Source of the DNA: Strigamia acuminata
Taxonomy: Eukaryota; Arthropoda; Chilopoda; Geophilomorpha; Linotaeniidae
Direction: 5' to 3'
Assembly (NCBI GenBank): GCA_949358305.1
Contig: OX442317.1
Span: 11,040,186-11,104,185, forward strand
Length of the DNA: 64,000 nucleotides
The position numbers and the translations under genes were made by a program. The notes below the pieces were generated by a model. That model saw nothing but the letters and a program-made list of their open reading frames with translations. It was not told where the DNA came from and made no database searches. Within the stretch, counting starts at the first letter, position 1. The number at the start of each line of letters is the position of its first letter. This document shows positions 54,001 to 63,609 of the stretch, one piece after another.

Positions 54001-54279
54001 AGTTGTACTTAAATGTCTCGGTAGATTTATGTATCCAGTGTTACATATCTTGCACATTCGTTTTCGTTTCTTGCGAGGTACATTTGAATTATCAGAATTT
54101 TCGTCACCATCTTCGGATGTGCTCGCGGCACTAGATTTACTTGAAGAAGATGAACTTAACCTTCGGACATGTTCTTTAAGACTAATCACTTCTTGTTGAC
54201 ACTGAGTATTGCTTTCTTCCATGTCTAAATATTTACTTAATAACAGATCATACTCAAGTAAGTTTTCGTCGTTAGACAT
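51034..54279 (-). CDS. Three-zinc-finger tyrosine recombinase (Crypton-like transposase or domesticated relative)
   Basis: 1081 residues from ATG 54279. Three C2H2-like fingers occur at about residues 76-95 (CKICNTGYINLPRHL), 156-175 (CRVCNQHFRDLNDHL) and 202-220 (CMECKKKYSRLDRHIKKVH), separated by Ser-rich and basic linkers. An N-terminal SAM-like DNA-binding region (~300-420) precedes a tyrosine-recombinase fold with R493, K523, R606, H632 and Y640/Y641 as likely catalytic residues; the His of the usual HxxR is Thr (T603-L-I-R). Such proteins cut and rejoin DNA through a tyrosine linkage. The ~430 residues after it are acidic and Ser-rich with no family recognised. It could be the transposase of a Crypton-type element or a host gene derived from one. 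No element ends are seen. Confidence 0.75.
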   Translation of the reverse strand: MSNDENLLEYDLLLSKYLDMEESNTQCQQEVISLKEHVRRLSSSSSSKSSAASTSEDGDENSDNSNVPRKKRKRMCKICNTGYINLPRHLSTTIKHQNLTNVQKDEIMISANLEPLFSKRQSEQSTSSSSDGSGSSTASTIISGRKRKRTTGAKLCRVCNQHFRDLNDHLKNEPHNFTVEEIKKYDETYKRKSKDKSSYRECMECKKKYSRLDRHIKKVHPALSESEEYQQILKDATKLRNSKVKKESVFRLRGRDVKEKVETDTTDDDDDDDKILQSTDDAEVSTPTGEKKIVNLFNTMEDFCVFLQSKRGKNVLPGTAKAYCTSLKKILICLSKTLNNDPTQINVPETAFTANNVLTCWIDNDLIKELKPKTQQKVGFAIQHYMSFINQSKMNGQLLNVPKDQIKYMRQEMPGWLKNFKRDIRLREIEVIDEKSEKAIKSEDVKSFIHSQPVGKIQTFLLNLKEITKVNTQKYNEIQGYLILRELFGCFNRMGTVCHMKVHEFFAAKKTGNFRIIYVKEHKTLTEYGKAQLPMPQTLYDQYKNFYNFIRPKAEDMPAHKNKKEFQLFVVHASGEGISTSHGNKLIRSIWKKSGHSTAMTSTLIRTWISTKMRRRVFPKSIVPNLAQIMNHKESTANKYYVNRLTDKELADAIVMLAEELDLPFISGSDDIENKIVMKALIHNINMNTEDLVEYGKRIDEVDDDLLLLENSQTQQKTVEGIYDTDIDKFIFKVFPVNKYGIAPGYEYVENKLKNNAEYKAQHEKECDYDCVQKFIDGMVELNTTDKVKTFTPSSIKANDKKIIKDELIGKGMIGMNSTFNEIEHIIQTDVKLSPLLFYTPKVISDEVKRQMSLASEQDIISTDDGLSSSSNSGSTSSNGSKVTHPVTRSTSTAKSTKREPLKRAAATKKFMSDTSETDSEFNDGTNTSEYSTEADEHGDNTMAGNSGLKVLIDKYFVPKRYMQAPQLHHIEYAMRNFGPKIRAEFKYSISDIYKAVKLIPLVEFNPKIKQTYLIPETAAIATHLKDASLKCGQLSKKDYIAQVIQNTPELEILLKFPIKRLSEKTDELNRKDKTEGKKRK

Positions 54280-54453
54280 TTTTTTTTAAAAATATTTTTC
54301 TATAAATGTATAGATTTCGTAGCATATACCGATTCGTAAATTGTTATATTTTTTATATATATAAAGTTAAACTTACGATTTTGCTTAAAATGATCTGATC
54401 CTAACAGTAGTTCCGAAACTTGTACGAAGATAGGGAAATCTATCAAACCTATC

Positions 54454-54602
54454 TATACTCTTTCCACACTCAAGAGTGACCCTGGAAGCCGGGCTCTCAT
54501 TGGCCAATTAGAACTGCAATGCAACTACTGCTACACAAGTTATATAGCTCGGCCAATGGGAGCCGAGCTTCCAGGGTCACTCTTGAGTGTGGAAAGAGTA
54601 TA
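54454..54602. mobile_element. Palindromic MITE / foldback element (149 bp)
   Basis: The first ~52 bp (TATACTCTTTCCACACTCAA, GAGTGACCCTGGAAGC and so on to CATTGGCC) return as an almost perfect inverted copy ending GAGTGTGGAAAGAGTATA, with a ~45-bp loop. Terminal TA dinucleotides fit TA target duplication as in Tc1/mariner-type MITEs. A transcript would form a long hairpin. It lies 175 bp upstream of the recombinase gene start. Confidence 0.9.
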
Positions 54603-55549
54603 ATTGTTTCGCGTTGAGAAAATTAAGGTTATTTCAAGCGATTGATAAACAAATATACACTTCCATAAGAAACGGAAATGAACATTGACCCCAACGAACA
54701 CAAGAATGTCTCTAGTAATGCTTTCATACGATGTTGCTGGTGTTGATAAATACAGTAGAATTGAAATAAATAAAAAAAAATCACATCACACATAAGAATT
54801 TTTTTTTAGAGCAGACAAAGAAAAAGACAATAGAGCAATACAGGTATTAAATGTTTTCGCCGATAAATTAATAAAAAAATGGATCAGTGAATTGATTTAA
54901 TTATTACTTTTATTTTCCTTTATCTGTTTTTCAGTAAATATAATTGAAATCTTCATTTAGACACAGAAAATATATTGCTTTAATTGAAAATGATTTAATA
55001 CGATTTCCTAAGAATCAGAGTAGAGTAGTAAAGATGAACAACAGTTGGTCATACGAATAAATAATTGTATAAAATAACAATCAAATAAAATCACCAGATA
55101 AAGGTAATCAATACAGGAGGCATGGGTGTGAGTCTAATGATCTTTTTGTCTATCAATTAATTGCAAAAGCATCAATCTAATGTAGATGAAAATTTAATAT
55201 TTAGTCTGTGACGGTTACACTGTCATACACGTTAGTAAAACGATTATTCTGCCAATAGATGGCGTTAGTATGTTTTAGCGGTAATTTCAAATTTCAAACT
55301 TTTCTAGTGGATTTAATATATAAATATACATTTATATATTAAATAATATTGTTTCAGTAGATATTAAATACTTTTAATATGACTATTAATGTTTATTTAG
55401 TTTACTACATAATTCCATTGAATTATGTACAAGTATAAACTTCACACCTGTTGTAGTCACCCCTCACCACCCACTGACTGTGAGAGCTGGACTTATTCTG
55501 GATTATAGTCAAAGACTTTTATGTTTATGTTTGTTTGTTTACATTACAG
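54603..55549. other. AT-rich intergenic region
   Basis: No gene is seen. Just before 55550 a pyrimidine tract ending ACATTACAG looks like a 3' splice site. Confidence 0.4.
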
Positions 55550-55816
55550 ATGTGCAGACAAAAAAGTTCAACTACTAGGACCACACCAGCAGTTCTTCCC
55601 GATGATGCAGCAATAGCATTCACTGGTGTTATGACCCTGTTCAGTGAAGTGTTAGCACGAAGGGGGCTTCTCCATAACAACCCACCAGCACACACACTAC
55701 TCTTTCGTGCCTTTGCATTTTTGGAATCACTATTGCTGCGCCTGCCTGAGTTTCAGCTGGCAGCAATTGATTTCAAAGTATATGCAAATGGCGATCGAAG
55801 CAGTGAATCAACATGA
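55550..55816 (+). CDS. Hypothetical 88-aa ORF or terminal exon
   Basis: The frame opens at an ATG that directly follows a convincing 3' splice site (TTGTTTGTTTACATTACAG) and ends at TGA 55814-55816. The composition is less AT-rich than its surroundings, and the peptide is helical (AFTGVMTLFSEVLARRGLL, FRAFAFLESLLLRLPEF). No family is recognised. It may be the last exon of a gene whose other exons I cannot find. Confidence 0.35.
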   Translation: MCRQKSSTTRTTPAVLPDDAAIAFTGVMTLFSEVLARRGLLHNNPPAHTLLFRAFAFLESLLLRLPEFQLAAIDFKVYANGDRSSEST

Positions 55817-56468
55817 GATGCAGAATACCCAAGTGTTGGAATTTGAAGTTCCAGAATAATTTAAAAAGTGTTTTCTTTAGTCTTTGTACCGTAACATGTA
55901 AAAATAAATAACTTAAAACTAGTTTTTCAAATTTTTGTATATTTATTAATAAAATTAATTAATTATTTATAATTAATTAATTTAGTCCTGGTAATGTTTT
56001 ATAAAACAAACTTTACACATACATGAACCGATCACAATACAATTGCTTGTTTCATTTCTTATTTGTTGATTGACCACTGCTATGACAATGATCCGTCACT
56101 GCTGTTGAAATAATTCATCAGAATCCTGCGAACATTCTTAGCAGCATTTGATGTGCGTCTCGCATGCTGTTGTTGAAGACAACTGTGCTCATCGTACTGA
56201 GAAGTGGATAGAAAAACATTTTGAGAGACGGTAAGAAAACCGAAACCAAACAGTGCGAAGAGTATACATGCGTGCGGATGAATTTTTGGAAACAACAAGG
56301 AATATGAAAGGAGAATATCAAACCTCCAAGCAGTGAAGAAGACAACACGGAAAGCAGTGAAGAAGAAAACGCAGAGAGCAGTGAAGAAGAAAACACAGAA
56401 AGCAGTGAAACAGAAACACACAAAACAGTACGTTAAGTGAAAGCAGTAGTAGCGATTCCGATCACAAT

Positions 56469-58750
56469 ATGGCGCCACCAAACTACAATAGAGGAGGAAT
56501 TCCCGCTTTCACCGATATCAACTATGCTTTGTGGGCATGCAGATTGGAGGACAGATTAAGAGGCAAAAAATTATGGAAAAGTGTTATATTAGAGGATGAA
56601 CCACCTAAACGTCAGGTGAAAGGAGATGATGTTGACAAGAAGTGGAATGCATATGATGATAAGAATGCCAAAGCCAAGATGATAATGATTGATAACATGT
56701 GTGAGTCTAAACAAATGATTTACATGTATGAACGGAATGCAAAAACATTATGGGAACAAATAAAAACAGACATGCAGAGCACCGCTGAGAGAACCAAATT
56801 AGATGCACGCCATGAAGCCACACACATCAAAATGAACAAAAATGAAACCGTTGATGAGTATTGCAACAGAGCGCAGGGACTCAGACAATGTTTTTTTCAA
56901 GCTGGAGGAAAGATGGAGGAAACCGAATTGATTTTCCACATAAAAAATGGATTAAGAAGGGAATTTCAAAATGCAAAGGAAGCATTAAATTTCCAAACTG
57001 ACATAAAAATGGCCGATTTGAGAAGTGGACTAAAGCTATGCGAAGGAGAAAAACAAAATAACGAAAGAAAACCCACAGAGAACATACAAATAGACGGGAA
57101 GAAGAACGAAGAAAAACTACAAGAACAAGCGGTGAGAAGATCACAAAGATTGAAAGAAAAAGGATTCACAATGACAACGCATGAAATTCAAATACCCAAA
57201 ACCTACAAGGAAGCAATAAACGGCGAGCAAAAAGACAAATGGACAGAAGCAATGAGGGAGGAAATGGATGAAATGAAGAATTTAGGAGTATGGAAATTGG
57301 AAAATCGAATTGAAAGAAAAAAAGTAATAAAATGCAAATGGGTTTACAGAGTCAAGGAGAAAGAGGAAGGATTGGAAGATAAATTCAGAGCTAGATTGGT
57401 GGCAACAAGATACTTTCAAACATATGGAGTTGATGTGGAGGAAACCTATTCATCCGTAATAAGGATCGAAACCGTGAGATTTTTTTTTGCGTTTGTGGCA
57501 AAACACGGAAAACTCGCACGACTAAACGACGTAAAAACAACGTACTTGAACGCAAAATTGAACGAAAAAATATGGATGGAACAACCCGATGAATTCAAGG
57601 AAAAGGGGAGAGAAGATCAAGTTTGTTTTTTGATACGAAGCATATATGGACTACAACAAAGTGGACGGACCTGGAATGAACTGATTGATAAAAAATTCAA
57701 AGCCATGGGATTTAAGCAATCCAGAGATGACGAATGTTTGTACTACATATTTTTAGGAGTAGATTACATGATAATTGGACAACATCTGGATGACTTATTG
57801 ACAGTGACAAGTGACATAGATTATGAAAACAAAATTTTGGAGAAACTAAGAAAGCAGTCAAACTAGTCACAATTGGAGATGTAAAAACTGCATTAGAAAT
57901 GCAACTGGAACAGACGGATGGAAAAATCATAGTACATCAGAAGGCCTACATCCGAAAATTATTGGAATTGTACAACATGGATAAATCAAAACATAAGCGA
58001 ATGCAAAAAAAGCAAGAAAGTGGATAAGAAGGTATACCAAGAATTATTAGGTAGATTACTCTATTTAGCTACACACACAAGACCGGATATAAGTTTCGTA
58101 CTTGGAAATTTATCACGACACAACCAAGAACCGAGGCAAATCCACGAGGATGGATTGAAAAGAGTAATTCGTTACCTTAAAGGGACGGCAGAATACGGTT
58201 TGACGTACGGAAGAGAAGGAAAAGAATTGGAAGTTTTTACAGACGCAAGTTGGGATAAGACACCAGGCAGTAAATCGTTTTCTGGAATTTTGGTATTGTA
58301 TGGAAAAGACTTAATTCATTGGAAGTCGAAAAAACAGAATTTTGTGGCAAAATCGACGACTGAAAGTGAATTGGAAGCTTTTAGCGAGGGAATTCAGGAA
58401 TTAATTTGGCACAGAGATTTAATTGGGGATTTGAATCACGACGAATTACAAGGGAAAGGGGACAATTTATTGCGACAGCTTGAATGTGATGTCATTAATG
58501 ACTGAAGAAACGCACAAGATGCGAACTAAATTTTTAAACCGAAGATTTCATTTTGCAAAGGACCTGATTAAAAATCAAGAAGTAGGATTTGAACATATTC
58601 CAGGAGAAGATTAGCTCGCTAATTTCCTAACCAAGAATTTATCCGGAGTGAAAATTAAAGAAGTGATGGACATTTTAATGAACAGTGATATTTGAATAAT
58701 TTATAAGTGATGTTTTTAATGAATTTATAATTATAATATCAAGAGGGGAT
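56469..58750 (+). pseudogene. Decayed copia retrotransposon coding region (gag-RT-RNase H)
   Basis: ATG 56469 opens a gag (NYALWACRLEDRLRGKKLWK) that continues in one frame of 465 codons into reverse transcriptase (SQRLKEKGFTM, KCKWVYRVKEKEEGLEDKFR, FLIRSIYGLQQSGRTWNELI), so protease and integrase have been deleted between. The RT active-site box, normally YVDD, reads HLDD. The frame breaks at 57866, resumes at 58020 as RNase H (YQELLGRLLYLATHTRPDIS, FTDASWDKT, KSTTESELEAF), breaks again at 58505, and an in-frame stop interrupts the final part near 58610. A 3' LTR may begin at TGTTAGAGAG (58752) after AGAGGGGAT. I find no matching 5' LTR. The element is dead. Confidence 0.9.
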
Positions 58751-58955
58751 TTGTTAGAGAGTTTGTTTATTTAATTATTAATAAATTTAATTTTATTTAA
58801 TTATTAATTCACTGCAAAATGTTTTGCAACTCTTCCAGATTTTATCTAGTCAATCAATCAATACAAATAATAAAACGACTCATATATGAATATCACTACA
58901 AGTCATTTTAAATCATAATTAGATAAATTGAAAAGAAGAAACATCTCTTCCAAAC

Positions 58956-59504
58956 ATGGACCTACCAATTTTGATTTCACAAGTTGGTTGCATTGTAGAT
59001 TTTGATGGGTTTTACACTAACAAGAGGTTTTTGGTAAAGGAACTTGGCTTTGCCTTTTTATTCGACAATACGTGTGGAAGCTACACATTTCAGGTTGGAA
59101 ATTTCTACGAATTGGAACCCAAAGTTAGAACACAAGTGAGTTGGGTTTCGCGAAATATTCATGGCATGGCTTTTGAAGATTATTTTCATGATTATCCTCA
59201 ATCAAAAGTACGTGATGTATTGGAGTTCTTGCATACAACATGTAAAATGAAATATGGATGTGAAGTCATAGGATTCAAAGGAGGAAATGTGGAGAAGAAC
59301 ATGTTAGAGGCATGTGAGATTCCTTTCCTTAATCTGGAAGAGCTCGGTTGTCCAAAGTTTCTTGATTTATACGACGGAAATAATTTTAATGTAATGTGTA
59401 ATTTACATGGATACATAAGAAAGGGAAAAATAGCACACTGTCCACAACTTGAATGTATTTATTTCAAAAACTGGTGTTTGGAAAACAAGTCCAAACTTGT
59501 TTAA
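58956..59504 (+). CDS. Hypothetical 182-aa protein
   Basis: ATG 58956. A compact alpha/beta protein with an early CIVDFDGFYTNKRF, then TQVSWVSRNIHGMAFEDYF, and Cys/His-rich words near the end (LEELGCPKFLDL, CNLHGYIRKGKIAHC). The DFDGF strand and later HG resemble the start of a DEDD-type nuclease fold, but I cannot confirm the catalytic set, so no function is claimed. The frame is intact and begins right after the decayed copia element, which makes host origin about as likely as viral. Confidence 0.6.
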   Translation: MDLPILISQVGCIVDFDGFYTNKRFLVKELGFAFLFDNTCGSYTFQVGNFYELEPKVRTQVSWVSRNIHGMAFEDYFHDYPQSKVRDVLEFLHTTCKMKYGCEVIGFKGGNVEKNMLEACEIPFLNLEELGCPKFLDLYDGNNFNVMCNLHGYIRKGKIAHCPQLECIYFKNWCLENKSKLV

Positions 59505-59633
59505 ACCGTTCACCTTCTAACTAGAGTAATATGAAATAAAAATTTTAATCTTACATTTATTTTGAAAGGCGTAAATATTCAATTAGATTATTATTCTAAA
59601 ACAGAAAATTGAAACTATTCATCATGAACAAAA

Positions 59634-61275
59634 CAGAGGAATTTTCCCAACCTTGTTTTACAACTTCTTTACCTCCTCCTCAACACACTCAACAAGTTTC
59701 AAGACAACACATCTTCTCATACCTGAGTAAGACACTCCCAAACTTAGCAACTTTTTTCGAACTTTGAAACTTTTTGAGAAATCGCACCCGACTTCGAACA
59801 GCCATAACGCCGGAACTAAACAGAGGAATTTTCCTAAACTTGTTTTACAACTTCTTTACCTCCTCCTCAACACACTCAACATGTTTCAAGACAACACATC
59901 TTCTCATACCTGAGTAAGACACTCCCAAACTTAGCAACTTTTTTTGAACTTTGAAACTTTTTGAGAAATCGCACCCGACTTCGAACAGCCATAACGCCGG
60001 AACTAAACAGACGAATCTTCCCAAACTTGTTTTACAACTTCTTTACCTCCTCCTCAACACACTCAACAAGTTTCAAGACAACACACCTTCTCATACCTGA
60101 GTAACACACTTCCAAACTTAACAACTTTTTTCGAACTTTAAAACTTTTAAAGAAATCGCACCCGACTTCGAACAGCCATAACGCCGGAACTAAACAGAGG
60201 AATCTTCCCAAACTTGTTTTACAACTTCTTTACCTCCTCCTCAACACACTCAACAAGTTTCAAGACAACACACCTTCTCATACCTGAGTAACACACTTCC
60301 AAACTTAACAACTTTTTTCGAACTTTAAAACTTTTTGAGAAATCGCACCCGACTTTGAACAGCCATAACGCCGGAACTAAACAGAGGAATCTTCCCAAAC
60401 TTGTTTTACAACTTCTTTACCTCCTCCTCGACACACTCAACAAGTTTCAAGACAACACATCTTCTCATACCTGAGTAAGACACTTCCAAACTTAGCAACT
60501 TTTTTCGAACTTTAAAACTTTTTGAGAAATCGCACCCGACTTTGAACAGCCATAACGCCGGAACTAAACAGAGGAATCTTCCCAAACTTGTTTTACAACT
60601 TCTTTACCTCCTCCTCAACATACTCAACAAGTTTCAAGACAACACATCTTCTCATACCTGAGTAAGACACTCCCAAACTTAGCAACTTTTTTCGAACTTT
60701 GAAACTTTTGAGAAATCGCACCTGACTTCGAACAACCATAACGCCGGAACTAAACAGACGAATCTTCCCAAACTTGTTTTACAACTTCTTTACCTCCTCC
60801 TCAACACACTCAACAAGTTTCAAGACAACACATCTTCTCATACCTGAGTAAGACACTCCCAAACTTAGCAACTTTTTTCGAACTTTGAAACTTTTGAGAA
60901 ATCGCACCTGACTTCGAACAACCATAACGCCGGAACTAAACAGACGAATCTTCCCAAACTTGTTTTACAACTTCTTTACCTCCTCCTCAACACACTCAAC
61001 AAGTTTCAAGACAACACATCTTCTCATACCTGAGTAACACACTCCCAAACTTAGCAACTTTTTTCGAACTTTGAAACTTTTGAGAAATCGCACCTGACTT
61101 CGAACAACCATAACGCCGGAACTAAACAGACAAATCTTCCCAAACTTGTTTTACAACTTCTTTACTTCCTCCTCAACACACTCAACAAGTTTCAAGACAA
61201 CATATCTTCTCATACCTGAGTAACACACTCCCAAACTCAGCAACTTTTTTTCAAACTTTAAAACTTTTTGAGAAA
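59634..61275. repeat. 187-bp tandem satellite, about 9 copies
   Basis: The unit is about 187 bp (slightly variable) and contains TTTTACAACTTCTTTACCTC, CACACTCAACAAGTTTCAAG, ATCTTCTCATACCTGAGTAA, TTTTTTCGAACTTTGAAACT and CCATAACGCCGGAACTAAAC. Copies differ by a few substitutions. The array separates the viral-type genes at 61.5-64 kb from those further left. Confidence 0.95.
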
Positions 61276-61292
61276 TCAAGAGAACTCCCGTC

Positions 61293-61457
61293 CAGAGCTG
61301 GACTGGGAACGAATTTAGTACCCGGAAATCTGGATAGGCCGAGCCACAGGGACAGATTACAGTGGGCAAGGGACAGGTTATGGTAGGCCCGCCACGGGCC
61401 AACGGATCACATGCCACCGGTAAATTCCCGGGAGCCTGCCGGCTAAGTCCAGCACTG
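61293..61457. mobile_element. GC-rich 165-bp MITE-like element
   Basis: CAGAGCTGGACT at 61293 and its inverted partner AGTCCAGCACTG ending at 61457 bound a GC-rich segment unlike both flanks. The CAGNG-type end is reminiscent of hAT-family elements. No 8-bp target duplication is visible, so the class is uncertain. Confidence 0.6.
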
Positions 61458-61521
61458 ACATTAAGTAATTTATAACGAGCCGCCTAACTACAGATTAACG
61501 GAAATTGTTTCATACTAAACT

Positions 61522-62394
61522 TTATTCGTGGATGTCACGTATTGATAAAAAGTTAAAATTTGATCCAAGCAGAGGTGGCAACTGCAGAATTATTCGTGCA
61601 TAATTTTCATTTAGGTTATCAACTTCGCGATTTTTTTTTGCTTTTGTTAAAAACTGTTTGCACGTTTCGAAACAAGATCTAGTTAGAAATTCTCTTCGTG
61701 AACTGGTGCCGTTTCTTGTTAAAGAACGCAACCGGGGCTCGTTTTTATTGAATAAGCATGTATTAAGTAATATCATGCTTAAACTGGTACTGTATTTACG
61801 TTCGTATAGAGTTAAAATATTAGAATAATTTATTGTCGCAGCTAACATCCCAGACAATTTTGCAACTTCGTGAATACATGTTGCACAAAACAGATTTTTA
61901 AATCCGCCAAATTTGTCACTGTTTACTACATCCGTCCATTCATTAATGCGACAAACTACTCTTTCAGATTTATCTACGTTAGGTATTAATATTACAAATT
62001 CCTTACATAATCTACAGTCTATAATGTCGCCTAAAGTATCAAAAATTTTCAAATCCTTCTTTAAATAAAATAAATCAGGTGGCTTTAGTTTGTCCCGATC
62101 AAAAGTAAATCTATATGTCGAGACTGTACTATCTAGTTCATTAGGTATAGTTGTTATTTTGTGACTGTCAAGTGCCAACTGCGACGAGTCCTTACATATC
62201 ATTTTTAAAATTGGAACATCAATTGCATCACCTGGTGTCACATTATAATAATAATCTTTGACTTGTCTAAATTTCAATTCGTAACAGTCATCAAACTTTT
62301 TTCTATTCTTTTTGCGGGATTCTCTATATTTTTTTTGCCATGGGACCTCTTCTGAACGTTTATATAATTTCAATAGAGCCTTAATTTCGTTCAT
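61522..62394 (-). CDS. Hypothetical virus-type protein (290 aa)
   Basis: ATG 62394. Basic N-terminus (KKYRESRKKNRKKF), a middle with two Cys pairs (IDCRLCKEF; LFCATCIHEVAKLSGMLAAT) that could bind zinc, and a basic, Arg-rich C-terminal third (LRSLTRNGTSSRREFLTRSC). No transmembrane segment. I do not recognise the family; a nucleic-acid-binding role would fit the charge. AT-rich codons, no introns and neighbouring virus-type frames on the same strand suggest that it belongs to the integrated virus. The frame is intact. Confidence 0.6.
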   Translation of the reverse strand: MNEIKALLKLYKRSEEVPWQKKYRESRKKNRKKFDDCYELKFRQVKDYYYNVTPGDAIDVPILKMICKDSSQLALDSHKITTIPNELDSTVSTYRFTFDRDKLKPPDLFYLKKDLKIFDTLGDIIDCRLCKEFVILIPNVDKSERVVCRINEWTDVVNSDKFGGFKNLFCATCIHEVAKLSGMLAATINYSNILTLYERKYSTSLSMILLNTCLFNKNEPRLRSLTRNGTSSRREFLTRSCFETCKQFLTKAKKNREVDNLNENYARIILQLPPLLGSNFNFLSIRDIHE

Positions 62395-63069
62395 AACAGG
62401 GAAATTTATATTTAGTATGTGTGTACAATTTTATCGTGACATATATTTTATTTTATCTGGCCATTCAATTATTCACTTATTTAAATTAAATAAATACTAA
62501 ATAAATAACATTTACGGAGTATATAATTAACTATAATTAATAACACTGGATTATTAAAAAATAAAGAAATAAAGTTTGGCTCAATTAATTACGAAGGTAT
62601 ATCATATTTTCCATATTTTGATAAAAATTAAAATTTTTTCCCTTTTTAAAATTTGAATTTTTCCTTTGGCATTTTAATTTTTCACGGTAGAGGACTAACA
62701 GACTAAAATTGACACTGTACATTTTTTCTATTTTTATTAGATAAATTTAATTTGTAGTATTATAAATTGTCGGATTGGATTTATTCCAATAGAGAGATGA
62801 TCTGCTGGAATTTTGTTGAGGTTTATCTTTTACGACCACCACCAAATTACATTATCGTGAACTTTTGTGGTGAAAGAATTGCTCACATTCCTTTGGTCGA
62901 CATATAAGCTGTCCACTGGACCAAACAGGCTGCCACAGGTAATTTTTAAGTTGTTGTCGAGGTAATGAGTCTCAGTGACGTGTCAGTGAGATAGACTGCC
63001 GAGAGAATAAAACCCCCTTGTGTAGAGTTGTTCACATATTAAATAAATCAGAAAGAACGAAATGATATT
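62395..63069. other. AT-rich intergenic region
   Basis: No gene is seen in about 670 bp. It holds the promoter of the 290-aa gene at its left end. Confidence 0.4.
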
Positions 63070-63545
63070 TTAATAATCTTTTATTTTAATAATTTTTTTG
63101 TCTACTGTTAAAAAATTTATAACTTCAATTATTGTATAATTTTGTGGCCAGTTAGATGGAAATTCAATAAAATATAAATATTTGTCATCATTTAAAATCC
63201 GTACAATAGATTCCACGGATTGAAGACAGACATAATTTAGACTTCCATCACTTGAATCAATGAGAAATGCATCCTGTTGTTCGTCGTCACAAATATATTT
63301 AATATTTTTTGTAACGTTTGTCGACATAACAAACAACTTCTTATTTAATAATAGAATATACCAATCGTCATTTGTTGTTCGTATTAAAGCATTGGTGCTA
63401 TCTACTAAAAACACCATAATACCATCTGAATTATTTTTATTCCACACATTGCTCAAATTATATAACTTTTGTTTATATGGAAATGGAATTAGCAATGAAA
63501 AAAAAAAGTTCCCATTACAATTATCAAGATAACGTGCACACCCAT
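63070..63545 (-). pseudogene. Virus-type membrane protein with an apparent homopolymer frameshift
   Basis: An ATG at 63545 starts a hydrophobic peptide (MGVHVILIIVMGTFFF) that looks like an N-terminal anchor but stops after about 23 codons. The adjacent frame, open from just before 63495 to 63070, carries a ~140-residue beta-rich ectodomain without its own good start. The two frames meet at a run of ten A (plus strand) at 63498-63507, so a one-base indel, a sequencing error or programmed slippage in the run is the simplest explanation. The layout (short anchor, small ectodomain) is that of an envelope protein. The family is not recognised. Confidence 0.55.
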
Positions 63546-63609
63546 TTCAGTTGTTCTTTTTTGTTACAGTTTGTTTCTATGAACTAAACAATTCAATCAA
63601 GCTGAACCT

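Noticed and set aside
51034-54279. Tyrosine recombinase considered as viral VLF-1
   Set aside because: It is far larger than VLF-1, has three N-terminal zinc fingers and a long tail, and resembles transposon-type recombinases more.
56080-56481. Antisense frames upstream of the second copia gag
   Set aside because: They lie opposite the GAGCAGTGAAGAAG-type repeat of the element's leader and have no features of their own.
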